Source: Bacillus albus
GTDB lineage: Bacteria; Bacillota; Bacilli; Bacillales; Bacillaceae_G
Length of the DNA: 64,000 bases
Direction: 5' to 3'
NCBI RefSeq assembly: GCF_001884185.1
Contig: NZ_MAOE01000035.1
Span: 186,001 to 250,000, forward strand
Part shown: piece after piece, positions 11,169-20,944 of the stretch
Numbering within the stretch: position 1 is the first letter of the stretch
Layout of the letters: each line of letters opens with the position of its first letter
The notes under the pieces: model-generated
What the model saw: only the letters and a program-made list of their open reading frames with translations
Told to the model about the DNA's origin: nothing
Databases searched by the model: none
Translations under genes and position numbers: made by a program

Positions 11169-11876
11169 ATGAATGAAGTAAAGCTTTCAAAACGATTAGA
11201 AGAAGTTGTGCGTGAAATACCAGTAGGATCTACAGTTGCTGATATTGGATCAGATCATGCGTATTTACCGTGTTATACAATTATAAATAATATTGCTACA
11301 AAAGCAGTTGCAGGAGAGGTTGTAGAGGGGCCATTTCGCTCTGCGCAAGCAACTGTAGCTGAAAGTGGCTTACAAGATAAAGTAGATGTGCGTAAAGGGA
11401 ATGGTTTAGCTGTTATAGCGCCAGGAGAAGTAGATGTAATTACGGTTGCCGGAATGGGCGGAGCGTTAATTCGTGACATTTTAGAAAGTGGTAAAGAAAA
11501 GTTAGAAGGTGTAACGCGTTTAATTTTACAGCCGAATATTGCAGCGCATCATATTCGTGAATGGTTTATTGAGAATGGATGGGAGCTTATCCATGAAAAA
11601 ATCGTAAAAGAAGATGGGAAAATTTACGAGATTTTAGTAGGAGAGCGAGGAAACATCGCGTCGCCTTATTCTGAAAATAAACAAGCTGAATTATTTATGG
11701 GACCATTTTTAATAAAAGAAAAAAGCGAAGCTTTCGTTGAAAAATGGGAAGGAGAATTGAAAAACTTCCAAAATATTTTAAAGCAGTTAGAACGTGCGAC
11801 TGATTCTGAAGAAACAAAAGCGAAGCGTGCGGAAGTAGAAGCAAAAATGAAAATGATAGGGGAGGTTTTATCATGA
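11169..11876 (+). CDS. trmK: tRNA (adenine22-N1)-methyltransferase TrmK
   Basis: 235 residues with an N-terminal Rossmann methyltransferase fold: VADIGSDHAYLP binds AdoMet, and VAGMGGALI follows. The C-terminal third is a coiled-coil-like helical region (about 190-230), typical of TrmK (YqfN). It methylates A22 in the D-loop of tRNA-Ser and tRNA-Tyr. An AGAAGGAG site precedes the ATG; the end overlaps yqfO by 4 nt. Confidence 0.95.
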   Translation: MNEVKLSKRLEEVVREIPVGSTVADIGSDHAYLPCYTIINNIATKAVAGEVVEGPFRSAQATVAESGLQDKVDVRKGNGLAVIAPGEVDVITVAGMGGALIRDILESGKEKLEGVTRLILQPNIAAHHIREWFIENGWELIHEKIVKEDGKIYEILVGERGNIASPYSENKQAELFMGPFLIKEKSEAFVEKWEGELKNFQNILKQLERATDSEETKAKRAEVEAKMKMIGEVLS

Positions 11877-12994
11877 GTAAAATTCCAAATGGCCATGAAA
11901 TTATTTCTTTATTTGAAAGTATGTACCCAAAGCATTTGGCGATGGAAGGAGATAAGATTGGCCTACAGATTGGAGCGCTTAATAAACCCGTGCAGCACGT
12001 ATTAATTGCGTTAGATGTAACGGAAGAAGTGGTAGAGGAAGCAATTCAATTAGGAGCGAATGTCATTATTGCACATCACCCTTTAATTTTTAATCCGTTA
12101 AAAGCCATTCATACAGATAAGGTGTATGGGAAAATTATTGAAAAAAGTATTAAAAATGATATTGCAATCTATGCAGCACATACAAATGTGGATGTTGCGA
12201 AGGGCGGGGTAAATGATTTACTTGCTGAGGCGTTAGGGTTGCAAAATACAGAAGTGTTGGCACCGACATATGCAGAAGAAATGAAAAAAGTTGTTGTGTT
12301 TGTGCCAGTAACTCATGCAGAAGAAGTACGCAAAGCATTAGGAGATGCAGGTGCGGGTCATATAGGCAATTATAGCCACTGTACGTTTAATAGCGAGGGT
12401 ACAGGTACGTTTGTACCTCAAGAGGGGACAAATCCTTATATCGGGGAAACTGGACAGTTAGAGCGCGTAGAAGAAGTGCGAATCGAAACGATTATTCCAG
12501 CTTCACTACAGCGAAAAGTGATGAAGGCAATAGTAACGGCACATCCATATGAAGAAGTAGCGTATGATGTGTATCCACTTGATAATAAAGGTGAAACGTT
12601 AGGGCTTGGAAAAATAGGCTATTTACAAGAAGAAATGACACTTGGGCAGTTTGCAGAACATGTAAAACGATCATTAGATGTAAAGGGTGCGCGTGTTGTT
12701 GGGAAATTAGATGATAAAGTGCGCAAAGTAGCTGTACTTGGTGGCGATGGTAACAAATATATCAATCAAGCTAAATTTAAAGGAGCGGATGTATATGTAA
12801 CAGGTGACATGTATTACCATGTTGCTCATGATGCGATGATGCTCGGTTTAAATATAGTCGACCCAGGACATAACGTTGAAAAGGTAATGAAGCAAGGTGT
12901 ACAGAAGCAATTACAAGAAAAAGTAGATGCAAAGAAACTGAATGTGCACATTCATGCTTCGCAGTTACATACAGATCCATTTACATTTGTATAA
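11873..12994 (+). CDS. yqfO: Nif3-like dinuclear metal centre protein (YqfO, DUF34)
   Basis: 373 residues. Metal-binding motifs AHHPLIF and AHTNVD lie in the N-terminal half and GHNVEK near the C-terminus; a CutA1/PII-like insert (about 125-235) separates the two halves, as in the long Firmicute form. The biochemical role of the NIF3 family is unsettled; it is sometimes labelled GTP cyclohydrolase I type 2, a name not supported by sequence alone. It is coupled to trmK. A bidirectional terminator separates it from ispH. Confidence 0.94.
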   Translation: MSKIPNGHEIISLFESMYPKHLAMEGDKIGLQIGALNKPVQHVLIALDVTEEVVEEAIQLGANVIIAHHPLIFNPLKAIHTDKVYGKIIEKSIKNDIAIYAAHTNVDVAKGGVNDLLAEALGLQNTEVLAPTYAEEMKKVVVFVPVTHAEEVRKALGDAGAGHIGNYSHCTFNSEGTGTFVPQEGTNPYIGETGQLERVEEVRIETIIPASLQRKVMKAIVTAHPYEEVAYDVYPLDNKGETLGLGKIGYLQEEMTLGQFAEHVKRSLDVKGARVVGKLDDKVRKVAVLGGDGNKYINQAKFKGADVYVTGDMYYHVAHDAMMLGLNIVDPGHNVEKVMKQGVQKQLQEKVDAKKLNVHIHASQLHTDPFTFV

Positions 12995-13001
12995 GAAAAA
13001 T

Positions 13002-13034
13002 AAAAACCGTTGCTCATATAGGCAACGGTTTTTA
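13002..13034. terminator. Bidirectional terminator between yqfO and ispH
   Basis: A perfect stem AAAAACCGTTGC / GCAACGGTTTTT with flanking A- and T-runs; it serves both converging genes. Confidence 0.9.
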
Positions 13035-13985
13035 TTATTGTTCTTTTTTCACTTTTACACGAGGTAATATTTTTTGTAAAGGTACTTTCCGAACTCTTTC
13101 CCATGTAGCGGGATTCATTGGATCATATTGATCTAAGAAAGCGATAACTTCTTTCGTAATTGGCGTTGGTGTAGAAGCACCTGCTGTAACAGCTACGTTT
13201 TCTACACCTTGTAGCCATTCTAGTTTGATTTCACTAACATCTGCAACGCGATATGCTTTCGTACCAGCGATTTCTTGTGATACTTGTGCTAAACGGTTTG
13301 AGTTGTTACTTTTCGGATCACCGACAACAATTGTTAAGTCTGCAACATCAGCTTGCTTAGCGACAGCTTCTTGGCGAACTTGAGTTGCTAAACAAATTTC
13401 CTTATGGAATTCTGCTGTTGGGAATTTCTTCTGAATGTCCTCCATTAAATGTTGAACATCCCATTGGCTCATCGTTGTTTGATTTGTAACTAAAATTTTA
13501 TCCGTTGGAATTTCTAATGTTTTTAAATCATCAGCTCTTTCAATTAGATGAACGATATCAGGTGCAATACCAACTGCGCCTTCTGGTTCTGGATGATTTT
13601 TTTTGCCGATATAAATGACATGGTAACCTTCAGCTTTCTTTGCCTCAATAAGGTCATGTGTTTTTGTAACATCTGGGCAAGTGGCATCGATTGTTGTTAA
13701 ACCTTTTTCTTTTGCGCGTTGTTTAACTTCTGGAGAAACACCGTGTGCAGTGAAAATAACAGTACCAGAATCGATTTTATCTAAAATGTCTAATCGACTT
13801 GGGCCGTCTAGTGTGATGATGCCATCTTCTTCGAACGCATCTGTTACATGTTTGTTGTGAACAATCATACCTAAAATATAAATAGGTCTTGGTAATGATG
13901 TATCTAATGCGGCGTTACGTGCAATAACCATCGCGTCCACAACACCGTAGCAATAACCACGAGGGGAAATTTTAACAATTTTCAT
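13035..13985 (-). CDS. ispH: 4-hydroxy-3-methylbut-2-enyl diphosphate reductase IspH (LytB)
   Basis: 316 residues. The three [4Fe-4S] cysteines are visible in GYCYGV (Cys12), [11 protein letters not shown] (Cys96) and KEICLATQ. It catalyses the last step of the MEP isoprenoid pathway, giving IPP and DMAPP. ispG of the same pathway lies at 20942-22054. An AGAAGGAGAGG ribosome-binding site precedes the ATG and a good sigma-A promoter lies upstream. Confidence 0.98.
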   Translation of the reverse strand: MKIVKISPRGYCYGVVDAMVIARNAALDTSLPRPIYILGMIVHNKHVTDAFEEDGIITLDGPSRLDILDKIDSGTVIFTAHGVSPEVKQRAKEKGLTTIDATCPDVTKTHDLIEAKKAEGYHVIYIGKKNHPEPEGAVGIAPDIVHLIERADDLKTLEIPTDKILVTNQTTMSQWDVQHLMEDIQKKFPTAEFHKEICLATQVRQEAVAKQADVADLTIVVGDPKSNNSNRLAQVSQEIAGTKAYRVADVSEIKLEWLQGVENVAVTAGASTPTPITKEVIAFLDQYDPMNPATWERVRKVPLQKILPRVKVKKEQ

Positions 13986-14038
13986 ATGAGTAATCCTCTC
14001 CTTCTAAACAAGGGATACTTTTGTGCATAGTCTTTTAC

Positions 14039-14067
14039 ATTATAAAGGAGGAGTGGATAGAAAACAA
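14039..14067 (-). promoter_or_regulatory. Sigma-A promoter of ispH
   Basis: On the minus strand TTGTTT (14067-14062), a 17-bp spacer and TATAAT (14044-14039), about 54 nt upstream of the ispH ATG and just beyond the vrrA stop. Confidence 0.75.
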
Positions 14068-14074
14068 AGGATTG

Positions 14075-14812
14075 TTACACATATAGTTTTGGTTTTGTTG
14101 CTATTTTTTGAACAGGCTCCTCTCGTACTTCTTTTTCTATGACGGGCTCAATCACTATTTTTTTTCTTTTTCTTTTTTTTGGTGGAGGAGGTGGAGTTGC
14201 TACCTCAACCTTTTCTGCTACGTCTTCCGTTTGATCTTCGGCCTGATCTTCTTCCGTACTTTTTCCGGAGGTGAGGATTTTAACAATGCTTGGTAGGTTA
14301 CGCATAATGGGACCGTACTGTTCGACGACAGGGCTTACAGATTGAACAACTTGGGATACTTTTTCAATATTGTTTATCATATTAGTTGGATTTGAAATCA
14401 AATTCGAAATAAAGCTACCGATGCCACTGCTTGATGCCGCTGTAGTTGCTGCACCACCGCGCGTTTCATTTGATTCATACATTTGAGGGGGAATCATTTG
14501 CTCTTGATGCTGCATATATGGTTGATATTGCTGTTGGTATTGCTGTTGATATTGCTGTTGGTATTGTGGTGGATAGTGCTGTCGATATTGTGGTGGCGGT
14601 TGTTGGTGCATCATTGGCGGTGCTCCTTCCATTTGTCGATAAGGCGGAACCATTTGCATGTAAGGTTCGGTTGGATCGTGCTTTTTAAAGAGTTTAGCAA
14701 GGAACCCTTTCTTTTTTTGTGCCATCGGTGGTAGCTGTGGAATTGGATATGGTGTATAAGGTTGCTGTCCTTGATTCGGATACATTTGTCTTGCGGGAGA
14801 TTTTGGAAACAT
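14075..14812 (-). CDS. vrrA: VrrA-type Q/Y-repeat protein (YqfQ-like)
   Basis: A 245-residue protein starting at ATG 14812, chosen for its AGAAGGAGGA site (an upstream in-frame extension to 14851 lacks one). Layout: a Pro/Gln/Tyr/Met-rich N-terminal third with a QYQQ tandem array, a central segment GIGSFISNLISNPTNMINNI similar to the YqfQ core, an acidic patch, PPPPPKKRKRKK, and a basic end. Location between ispH and cshB matches B. anthracis vrrA, the first described VNTR of that species. Function unknown; composition suggests a coat or surface-associated protein, but no signal peptide is seen. Confidence 0.88.
   Translation of the reverse strand: MFPKSPARQMYPNQGQQPYTPYPIPQLPPMAQKKKGFLAKLFKKHDPTEPYMQMVPPYRQMEGAPPMMHQQPPPQYRQHYPPQYQQQYQQQYQQQYQPYMQHQEQMIPPQMYESNETRGGAATTAASSSGIGSFISNLISNPTNMINNIEKVSQVVQSVSPVVEQYGPIMRNLPSIVKILTSGKSTEEDQAEDQTEDVAEKVEVATPPPPPKKRKRKKIVIEPVIEKEVREEPVQKIATKPKLYV
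14521..14569 (-). repeat. vrrA tandem repeat: four 12-bp units encoding QYQQ
   Basis: On the coding strand the units alternate CAATACCAACAG and CAATATCAACAG, about four in tandem, with degenerate units beyond (TACCAACCAC-like). Repeats of this unit vary in number among B. anthracis and B. cereus strains. Confidence 0.9.
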
Positions 14813-14992
14813 GTGAGAAATCCTCCTTTCTTCAATTAGGTATATACACATACAATATGCAATAAGGGGGAAGAAGGTTAGTTTTTGAAGGAAAAACCTA
14901 AACTAAAGATGGATTTTACTTGTAGATTTCGATATAATGTAGACTTGACTGATTTGTGCGCGCAGTAGAAATTTAGAAAGAAGGTGTAACTT

Positions 14993-16303
14993 ATGACACA
15001 ACAAACTTTTACACAGTATGATTTTAAACCATTTTTAATAGATGCAGTTCGTGAACTACGCTTTACAGAGCCGACAGGAATTCAACAGAAAATTTTCCCA
15101 GTCGTGAAAAAAGGTGTAAGTGTAATTGGACAATCCCAAACAGGTTCTGGGAAAACACATGCATACTTACTTCCTACATTGAACAGAATTAATGCAAGTC
15201 GTGAAGAAGTACAACTTGTTATTACAGCGCCTACTCGTGAGTTAGCACAACAAATTTACGAAGAAATCGTGAAATTAACAAAGTTCTGTGCGGAAGATCA
15301 AATGATTACAGCACGTTGTTTAATTGGTGGAACTGATAAACAACGCTCAATTGAAAAGTTGAAAAAACAACCTCATATTGTAGTTGGAACACCAGGACGT
15401 ATTAAAGATTTAGTAGAAGAACAAGCACTATTTGTTCATAAAGCAAATACGATCATTGTCGATGAAGCAGACTTAATGCTTGATATGGGATTCATTCATG
15501 ATGTAGACAAAATTGCAGCACGCATGCCTAAAAACTTGCAAATGCTAGTTTTCTCTGCAACAATTCCTCAAAAACTAAAACCGTTTCTGAAGAAATATAT
15601 GGAGAATCCAGAGCATATTCATATCAATCCAAAACAAGTTGCGGCTGGAAATATTGAGCATTATTTAGTACCTTCTAAACATCGAAACAAAATCGATTTA
15701 GTGAACAAAATGTTGCTACAATTTAAACCGTATTTAGCAGTTGTTTTCACGAATACGAAAAAGATGGCGGATCAGGTTGCTGACGGATTAATGGAACGTG
15801 GCTTAAAAGTTGGAAGAATTCACGGTGATTTATCACCACGTGACCGTAAAAAAATGATGAAACAAATTCGTGACCTTGAATTCCAATATATTGTTGCAAC
15901 TGATTTAGCAGCACGTGGTATTGATATTGAAGGAATTAGTCATGTTATTAACTACGAACTTCCATCAGATTTAGATTTCTTCGTTCATCGCGTTGGAAGA
16001 ACAGCACGTGCAGGACATTCAGGTATTGCAGTGACGATTTATGATCCAGCAAACGAAGAAGCGTTAGACAGTTTAGAAAAACAACGTCATATTGAGTTCA
16101 AACATGTAGATTTACGCGGAGATGAGTGGGCGGATTTAGGTGAACGCCGTCGTCGTAAGAGCCGTAAGAAACCAAATGATGAACTTGACGTTATGGCAAC
16201 GAAAGTTATTAAAAAGCCGAAAAAAGTAAAACCAAACTATAAACGTAAACTTGCAACAGAACGTGACAAAGTGAAGAAAAAATATAGCAATAAAAAAAGA
16301 TAA
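14993..16303 (+). CDS. cshB: DEAD-box RNA helicase CshB
   Basis: 436 residues. The Q motif is followed by SQTGSGKT (motif I), PTRELAQQ (Ia), VDEADLML (II, DEAD), SATIP (III) and HRVGRTARAG (VI). The last 70 residues are Lys/Arg-rich, likely for RNA binding. B. subtilis CshB (YqfR) is a cold-shock helicase that remodels mRNA and rRNA. Divergent from vrrA; TATAAT lies at 14933-14938 and AGAAAGAAGGTG is the ribosome-binding site. Confidence 0.96.
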   Translation: MTQQTFTQYDFKPFLIDAVRELRFTEPTGIQQKIFPVVKKGVSVIGQSQTGSGKTHAYLLPTLNRINASREEVQLVITAPTRELAQQIYEEIVKLTKFCAEDQMITARCLIGGTDKQRSIEKLKKQPHIVVGTPGRIKDLVEEQALFVHKANTIIVDEADLMLDMGFIHDVDKIAARMPKNLQMLVFSATIPQKLKPFLKKYMENPEHIHINPKQVAAGNIEHYLVPSKHRNKIDLVNKMLLQFKPYLAVVFTNTKKMADQVADGLMERGLKVGRIHGDLSPRDRKKMMKQIRDLEFQYIVATDLAARGIDIEGISHVINYELPSDLDFFVHRVGRTARAGHSGIAVTIYDPANEEALDSLEKQRHIEFKHVDLRGDEWADLGERRRRKSRKKPNDELDVMATKVIKKPKKVKPNYKRKLATERDKVKKKYSNKKR

Positions 16304-16326
16304 GGGATTTCCCTTATCTTTTTTTA
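16294..16326 (+). terminator. Intrinsic terminator after cshB
   Basis: AAAAAGATAAGGGA / TCCCTTATCTTTTTTT, overlapping the stop codon. A second small hairpin (ATCCCGCTATTTACGGGGAT) follows. Confidence 0.9.
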
Positions 16327-16436
16327 TCCCGCTATTTACGGGGATAATAATGAGTGGAGAATGGAAAAACAATTCGCTACATATTTCTACAAATTATGCT
16401 ATCATTATATCTATTGTATATTGAAGAGGTGATTGT

Positions 16437-17333
16437 ATGTTAAAGATTGGATCTCATGTTTCTATGAGTGGTAAGAAAATGTTATTAGCAGCAAGTGAAG
16501 AGGCTGTTTCATACGGTGCAACAACGTTTATGATTTATACAGGTGCACCGCAAAATACAAGAAGAAAACCAATTGAAGAATTGAACATAGAAGCAGGAAG
16601 AAAACATATGGAACTAAACGGTATTGAGGAAATTATCGTACATGCGCCATATATTATTAATGTCGGAAATACGACGAAACCAGAAACATTCCAATTAGGT
16701 GTAGACTTCCTTCGCATGGAAATTGAAAGAACATCTGCATTAGGTGTAGCGAAACAAATCGTTCTTCACCCAGGTGCGCACGTTGGTGCAGGAGCGGATG
16801 CTGGTATTCAACAAATTATTAAAGGGTTGAATGAAGTATTAACGCCAGATCAGGCTGTTAACATCGCGTTAGAAACAATGGCAGGTAAAGGGACAGAATG
16901 CGGTCGTAGCTTTGAAGAAATTGCAAAGATTATTGACGGTGTAACATATAATGAAAAACTATCCGTATGCTTTGATACGTGCCATACGCACGATGCAGGA
17001 TACGATATCGTAAATGACTTTGACGGTGTATTAAACGAATTTGATAAGATTGTTGGTATTGATCGTTTACAAGTACTTCATATTAATGATAGTAAAAATG
17101 TACGCGGCGCAGGAAAGGACCGTCATGAAAATATCGGTTTCGGTCATATCGGTTATAAAGCGTTGCATCATATTGTACATCATCCACAGTTAATGCACGT
17201 ACCAAAAATTCTTGAAACGCCATATGTAGGTGAAGATAAAAAAGATAAGAAGCCGCCATATAAATTAGAAATCGAAATGCTGAAAAATGGTACTTTTGAT
17301 GAAGGAATTCTTGAGAAAATTAAAGCGCAATAA
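16437..17333 (+). CDS. nfo: Endonuclease IV (AP endonuclease)
   Basis: 298 residues, a TIM-barrel of the Xylose-isomerase-like superfamily. Metal-ligand motifs include [31 protein letters not shown] and HINDSK, followed by [12 protein letters not shown]. It cleaves 5' of abasic sites in base-excision repair; in Bacillus it acts in spore and vegetative DNA repair. A GAAGAGGTG site precedes the ATG. Confidence 0.97.
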   Translation: MLKIGSHVSMSGKKMLLAASEEAVSYGATTFMIYTGAPQNTRRKPIEELNIEAGRKHMELNGIEEIIVHAPYIINVGNTTKPETFQLGVDFLRMEIERTSALGVAKQIVLHPGAHVGAGADAGIQQIIKGLNEVLTPDQAVNIALETMAGKGTECGRSFEEIAKIIDGVTYNEKLSVCFDTCHTHDAGYDIVNDFDGVLNEFDKIVGIDRLQVLHINDSKNVRGAGKDRHENIGFGHIGYKALHHIVHHPQLMHVPKILETPYVGEDKKDKKPPYKLEIEMLKNGTFDEGILEKIKAQ

Positions 17334-17335
17334 GC

Positions 17336-17366
17336 AATAAGGAGGGGATTTCCCCCTCCTTATTTT
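17336..17366. terminator. Bidirectional terminator between nfo and the DUF2624 gene
   Basis: AATAAGGAGGGG ATTT CCCCCTCCTTATT with flanking A and T residues; it overlaps the end of the minus-strand gene. Confidence 0.88.
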
Positions 17367-17614
17367 AGTAGTTGCTGAAATAAAGTATTTACTTGTTGGG
17401 CAGTAGCAGGGGAGGTTACTTTTGCTATTTGTTTTAAGAGCTCTAGTCGTTCGTCATTATCGTAAATATTAATATTCTTTCCTTTCATAAGTCCAACAAT
17501 TTGATCAGCTTGTGCAGTCGTAATAGAAACCTCATACTCTTTACTATATTTCAATAACTCTTTTGTAGAAATATGATTTAATTTTTTATTTACAAGTTGT
17601 TTAATGAGATTCAT
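17360..17614 (-). CDS. yqfT: DUF2624 (YqfT-like) protein
   Basis: An 84-residue protein from ATG 17614 (MNLIKQLVNKK), chosen for the AAGGAGGATAACTCG site directly upstream; the longer reading to 17698 lacks a site. Small, helical and soluble, with a segment like an HTH or helical hairpin (STKELLKYSKEYEVSITTAQ). Function unknown. It lies in the same nfo-yqfT-yqfU order as in B. subtilis. Confidence 0.85.
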   Translation of the reverse strand: MNLIKQLVNKKLNHISTKELLKYSKEYEVSITTAQADQIVGLMKGKNINIYDNDERLELLKQIAKVTSPATAQQVNTLFQQLLK

Positions 17615-17763
17615 CGAGTTATCCTCCTTCACTCGTTCTTCTATCGAAATATATGAGTACGTAGCTTGTACATATTCGTATAGAGTTTCTTTTTTCATGA
17701 GAAAAAGAAGCGTATGTTATAATATAAGAACAAAAATATAGAAAAAGAGTATAAGGAGGACTT

Positions 17764-18642
17764 ATGGAGCAGAAGCAACATCGAAAAGAAAGTGTTATCC
17801 ATCTTATTTATCGTTTAGTTATGATTATTTTTGGGGCAGCATGCGCAGCGGTAGCGATTGAACTATTCTTAATGCCAAATAAAATTATTGATGGTGGAAT
17901 TATTGGTATTTCTCTTATATTAGATTATCTTACTCCTAATATTTGGTGGTTAAGTTTCTCTACTTTAGTCGTTATTCTCAATATCCCATTTATGTATTCG
18001 GGTTATAAGCAAATCGGAAAAACGTTCATGTTATCTTCGGCATTCGGTATTGTAGCTTTAGCGTTTATTGAATCAACGTTACATGCTGTTCCGCCATTTA
18101 CAACAGAACCGATTTTAGCGACAGTGTTTGGTGGTCTTATTTTAGGCCTTGGTGTAGGGCTTGTTATTCGTCACGGTGGATCAATGGACGGAACAGAAAT
18201 TATGGGTATTTTATTAACGAAGAAATTACCTTTCTCCGTTGGCGAATTTGTAATGTTTGTGAACTTATTTATTTTTGCATGGGCAGCATTTGTATTTGGT
18301 GTGGAACAAGCTATGTATTCTGTTATGACGTACTATATCGCATTCAAAACAATTGATACAGTTATTCAAGGTTTAGATGAAACGAAAGCAGTTTTAATTG
18401 TATCAGATCAATATGAGGAAGTATCAAATGCGATTTTGCATCGTCTTGGTCGTGGAACGACAAAGCTTGTAGCGAAAGGCGGTTACACGGATAAAGAAAA
18501 AGAAGTGATTTATGCAGTTGTAACGCGTCTAGAAGTGACAAAGCTGAAATCAATTGTGTATGAAATTGATGCGAATGCGTTTGTTACAATTATGAGTACA
18601 CAAGAGACAAATGGTGGTAAGTTTAAATCGGCTATTCACTAA
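17764..18642 (+). CDS. yqfU: YitT/YqfU family membrane protein (DUF161 + DUF2179)
   Basis: 292 residues: five or six transmembrane segments (about 20-200), then a cytoplasmic DUF2179 domain (about 220-285) ending near [15 protein letters not shown]. The [11 protein letters not shown] motif in the membrane part is diagnostic of YitT proteins. Transport role is suspected but not established. AAGGAGG lies before the ATG. It is divergent from yqfT. Confidence 0.9.
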   Translation: MEQKQHRKESVIHLIYRLVMIIFGAACAAVAIELFLMPNKIIDGGIIGISLILDYLTPNIWWLSFSTLVVILNIPFMYSGYKQIGKTFMLSSAFGIVALAFIESTLHAVPPFTTEPILATVFGGLILGLGVGLVIRHGGSMDGTEIMGILLTKKLPFSVGEFVMFVNLFIFAWAAFVFGVEQAMYSVMTYYIAFKTIDTVIQGLDETKAVLIVSDQYEEVSNAILHRLGRGTTKLVAKGGYTDKEKEVIYAVVTRLEVTKLKSIVYEIDANAFVTIMSTQETNGGKFKSAIH

Positions 18643-18649
18643 AAATGTA

Positions 18650-18705
18650 TTCGGTAACAGCCTTCGCCCATCGGATGGACTCATTTAATTAAGGTTGCAC
18701 TTTAT
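18650..18705 (+). repeat. Remnant resembling the dispersed-repeat tail
   Basis: The end TTAATTAAGGTTGCACTTTAT matches tails at 32320-32340 and 33355-33374 (TTAA-GTTTCA-TTTAT). The upstream part is diverged, so this is at most an eroded copy. Confidence 0.4.
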
Positions 18706-18719
18706 AGGAATATTTTTCG

Positions 18720-18747
18720 AAAGCAGAGAATTTTTCTCTGCTTTTTG
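18720..18747 (+). terminator. Intrinsic terminator downstream of yqfU
   Basis: AAAGCAGAGAA / TTCTCTGCTTTTT hairpin. Confidence 0.85.
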
Positions 18748-18797
18748 TTATAATGATAAGGTTTCTTGAAAAAGTAGATATATTTTAGGCAGATTGG

Positions 18798-18859
18798 TTT
18801 ACAACTATAATAAGCTATACTATAATTCAAATAGATATAAATCGGAATCATTCTGAATT
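18798..18859 (+). promoter_or_regulatory. Promoter and Zur-box-like operator of the zinc uptake operon
   Basis: TTTACA (18798-18803), a 17-bp spacer and TATAAT (18821-18826), then at 18839-18859 the palindrome-like AAATCGGAATCATTCTGAAT, close to the Bacillus Zur consensus AAATCGTAATnATTACGATT. It covers the likely early transcribed region, so Zn-Zur binding would repress. Confidence 0.75.
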
Positions 18860-18876
18860 AAAATAGGTGAGATGCT

Positions 18877-19647
18877 ATGAATAATATATTAGAAATAGAA
18901 GGATTGTCATTTCAATATGAAGATCGAAATGTGTTAGAAGATATTAACTTGCAAGTTCCGAAGGGAGCTTTTTTAGGTTTAGTTGGACCAAATGGTTCTG
19001 GGAAATCAACGTTACTAAAATGTTTATTAGGTGTTTTAAAGCCAAAACAGGGAAGTATTCGTTTGTTTGGTGTTGATAGTAAGAAGTTTAAAGAATGGAA
19101 CAAAGTTGGTTATGTGTCGCAAAAGGCAAATAGCTTTAATTCTGGTTTTCCGGCAACTGTGTTTGAAGTTGTGTCAATGGGACTCGTTTCGAAAAAAGGG
19201 CTGTTTCGCTTTTTCACGAAAAGCGATAAGGAAAAAGTAGAAAAAGCAATTGCTGATGTAGGAATGAGTGAGTTTCAAGGGCGCAATATCGGAGAACTTT
19301 CTGGTGGACAACAACAGCGTGTATTTATTGCTCGTGCGCTCGTTAGTGATCCTGAATTACTTATTTTGGACGAGCCTACTGTTGGAATCGATGTGAAGAA
19401 TGTAGAAAGTTTTTATGAGATATTAGAGGATTTAAACAAAAGGTTAGGAATCACATTAATTCTCGTTACGCATGATATGGGAGCTGTTACTGAGAAAGTA
19501 ACACATGTTGCATGCCTAAACCAACATCTACATTTCCATGGAAATGTAGAGAAGTTCCGAGAGTTAGAAGATGCAGAAATGTCCGTCTTATATGGACATC
19601 ATGTTCATCGTTTAGAACACGAGCATGAGCATCACGGGAGGGTATAA
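18877..19647 (+). CDS. znuC: Zinc ABC transporter ATP-binding protein
   Basis: 256 residues. Walker A GPNGSGKST, signature LSGGQQQR, Walker B LLILDEPTVGID and the H-loop VTHDM are complete. The C-terminus is His-rich (HHVHRLEHEHEHHGRV), consistent with zinc handling. It energises the permease encoded next (1-nt overlap), and the third gene is Zur. No zinc-binding lipoprotein gene is in this operon, so that subunit must be elsewhere. Confidence 0.93.
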   Translation: MNNILEIEGLSFQYEDRNVLEDINLQVPKGAFLGLVGPNGSGKSTLLKCLLGVLKPKQGSIRLFGVDSKKFKEWNKVGYVSQKANSFNSGFPATVFEVVSMGLVSKKGLFRFFTKSDKEKVEKAIADVGMSEFQGRNIGELSGGQQQRVFIARALVSDPELLILDEPTVGIDVKNVESFYEILEDLNKRLGITLILVTHDMGAVTEKVTHVACLNQHLHFHGNVEKFRELEDAEMSVLYGHHVHRLEHEHEHHGRV

Positions 19648-20480
19648 TGATACAAGATTTTTTACAATATGACTTTTTACGTAACTCTTTATATGCAGGG
19701 ATTTTAATAGGACTTGTTGCACCGCTTATCGGTGTATTTGTTGTCATTCGTCGTATGTCGCTTATTGCAGATGCATTAAGTCACGTGACATTATCGGGTA
19801 TTGCTGCAAGTTTACTACTAGAAAAAACAATTTTCACAGGGGGATTTTTAAATCCGTTATATATGGGAATGTTTTTTTCTATTGGCGGGGCGTTACTAAT
19901 TGAAAAACTACGTACTGTATATAAACATTATCAAGAATTAGCAATTCCAATTATTCTTTCAGCAGGAATGGGGATTGGCGTTATTTTTATTTCACTTGCA
20001 AATGGATTTAACACAGATTTATTTAGTTATTTATTCGGTAGTGTAAGTGCTGTAACAAGTACAGATTTAATCATTATTGGTATTGTAGCAATTGCCGTTA
20101 TTGTAACGATTACTTTATTATACAAAGAGTTATTTTTACTATCGTTTGATGAGGAATATGCTGTATCAACTGGTTTGAGTGCAAAATGGATTCACTTTAT
20201 TTTCATTATATTGGTTGCTCTTGTCATTGCAGTATCAATGCGTGTAGTAGGGGTTCTTCTCGTATCATCATTAATGACGTTACCAGTTGCAGCAAGTATT
20301 CGTATTGCGAATGGATTTAAACAAACAATTTTCTTCTCCATTTTATTTGGGGAAATTGCAGTAATTGGTGGAATGTTTGCTTCGTATCAACTTGATCTAG
20401 CACCAGGTGGTACAATTGTTATGATAGCAGTTCTTATTTTAATTGGTGCGATTTTATGGAAGAAGAAAAAAACTGCATAA
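19647..20480 (+). CDS. znuB: Zinc ABC transporter permease
   Basis: 277 residues with about eight hydrophobic helices of the ABC-3 family; the [14 protein letters not shown] motif is typical of Zn/Mn permeases. It pairs with the ATPase upstream (stop/start overlap). The zur gene follows after 13 nt. Confidence 0.93.
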   Translation: MIQDFLQYDFLRNSLYAGILIGLVAPLIGVFVVIRRMSLIADALSHVTLSGIAASLLLEKTIFTGGFLNPLYMGMFFSIGGALLIEKLRTVYKHYQELAIPIILSAGMGIGVIFISLANGFNTDLFSYLFGSVSAVTSTDLIIIGIVAIAVIVTITLLYKELFLLSFDEEYAVSTGLSAKWIHFIFIILVALVIAVSMRVVGVLLVSSLMTLPVAASIRIANGFKQTIFFSILFGEIAVIGGMFASYQLDLAPGGTIVMIAVLILIGAILWKKKKTA

Positions 20481-20493
20481 AGTAGGGATAGAT

Positions 20494-20907
20494 ATGAATC
20501 TAACAGAAGCTTTACGCCTAATGAAAGATAAAGGATACAAACATACTGGGAAAAGGGAAGAAATGCTCAGATTATTTGCAGCTCACAATCGTTATTTAAC
20601 GGCGAAAGACGTTTTAGAGCATATGAAGGATGATTATCCAGGTCTTAGCTTTGATACGATTTATCGTAACTTAACGGTGTTTGCTGAAATCGGTGTTTTA
20701 GAACAAACAGAATTAAACGGTGAAAAACATTTTCGTTTTACATGTTCTATTATGGAACATCATCATCATTTTATTTGTTTAGATTGCGGAGGGACGAAAG
20801 AGATTACTTCCTGCCCGATGGATTTTATGAATAAAGATTTTAACGGTTATGAAGTAACGGGTCATAAGTTTGAAATATATGGCCGTTGTCCAAAATGTGC
20901 AAAGTAA
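20494..20907 (+). CDS. zur: Zinc uptake regulator Zur (Fur family)
   Basis: 137 residues from ATG 20494 ([20 protein letters not shown]); a reading from 20443 would overlap znuB and has no ribosome-binding site. Winged HTH with [18 protein letters not shown], the [12 protein letters not shown] metal site and a second zinc pair CPKC at the end. In the presence of zinc it should repress this operon at the box at 18839, giving autoregulation. Other Fur paralogues (Fur, PerR) are less likely given the znu context. Confidence 0.93.
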   Translation: MNLTEALRLMKDKGYKHTGKREEMLRLFAAHNRYLTAKDVLEHMKDDYPGLSFDTIYRNLTVFAEIGVLEQTELNGEKHFRFTCSIMEHHHHFICLDCGGTKEITSCPMDFMNKDFNGYEVTGHKFEIYGRCPKCAK

Positions 20908-20944
20908 AAGCTCGTCAGTTACATAACTGACGAGCTTTTTTTTA
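20907..20944. terminator. Bidirectional terminator between zur and ispG
   Basis: A 15-bp arm pair AAAGCTCGTCAGTTA / TAACTGACGAGCTTT with a T-run on the right and A's on the left. Confidence 0.92.

Noticed and set aside
14446..14734. Open frames on the plus strand through vrrA with VDIAV/ILLL repeats
   Set aside because: They are the complement of the QYQQ repeat; repeat composition keeps all frames open.
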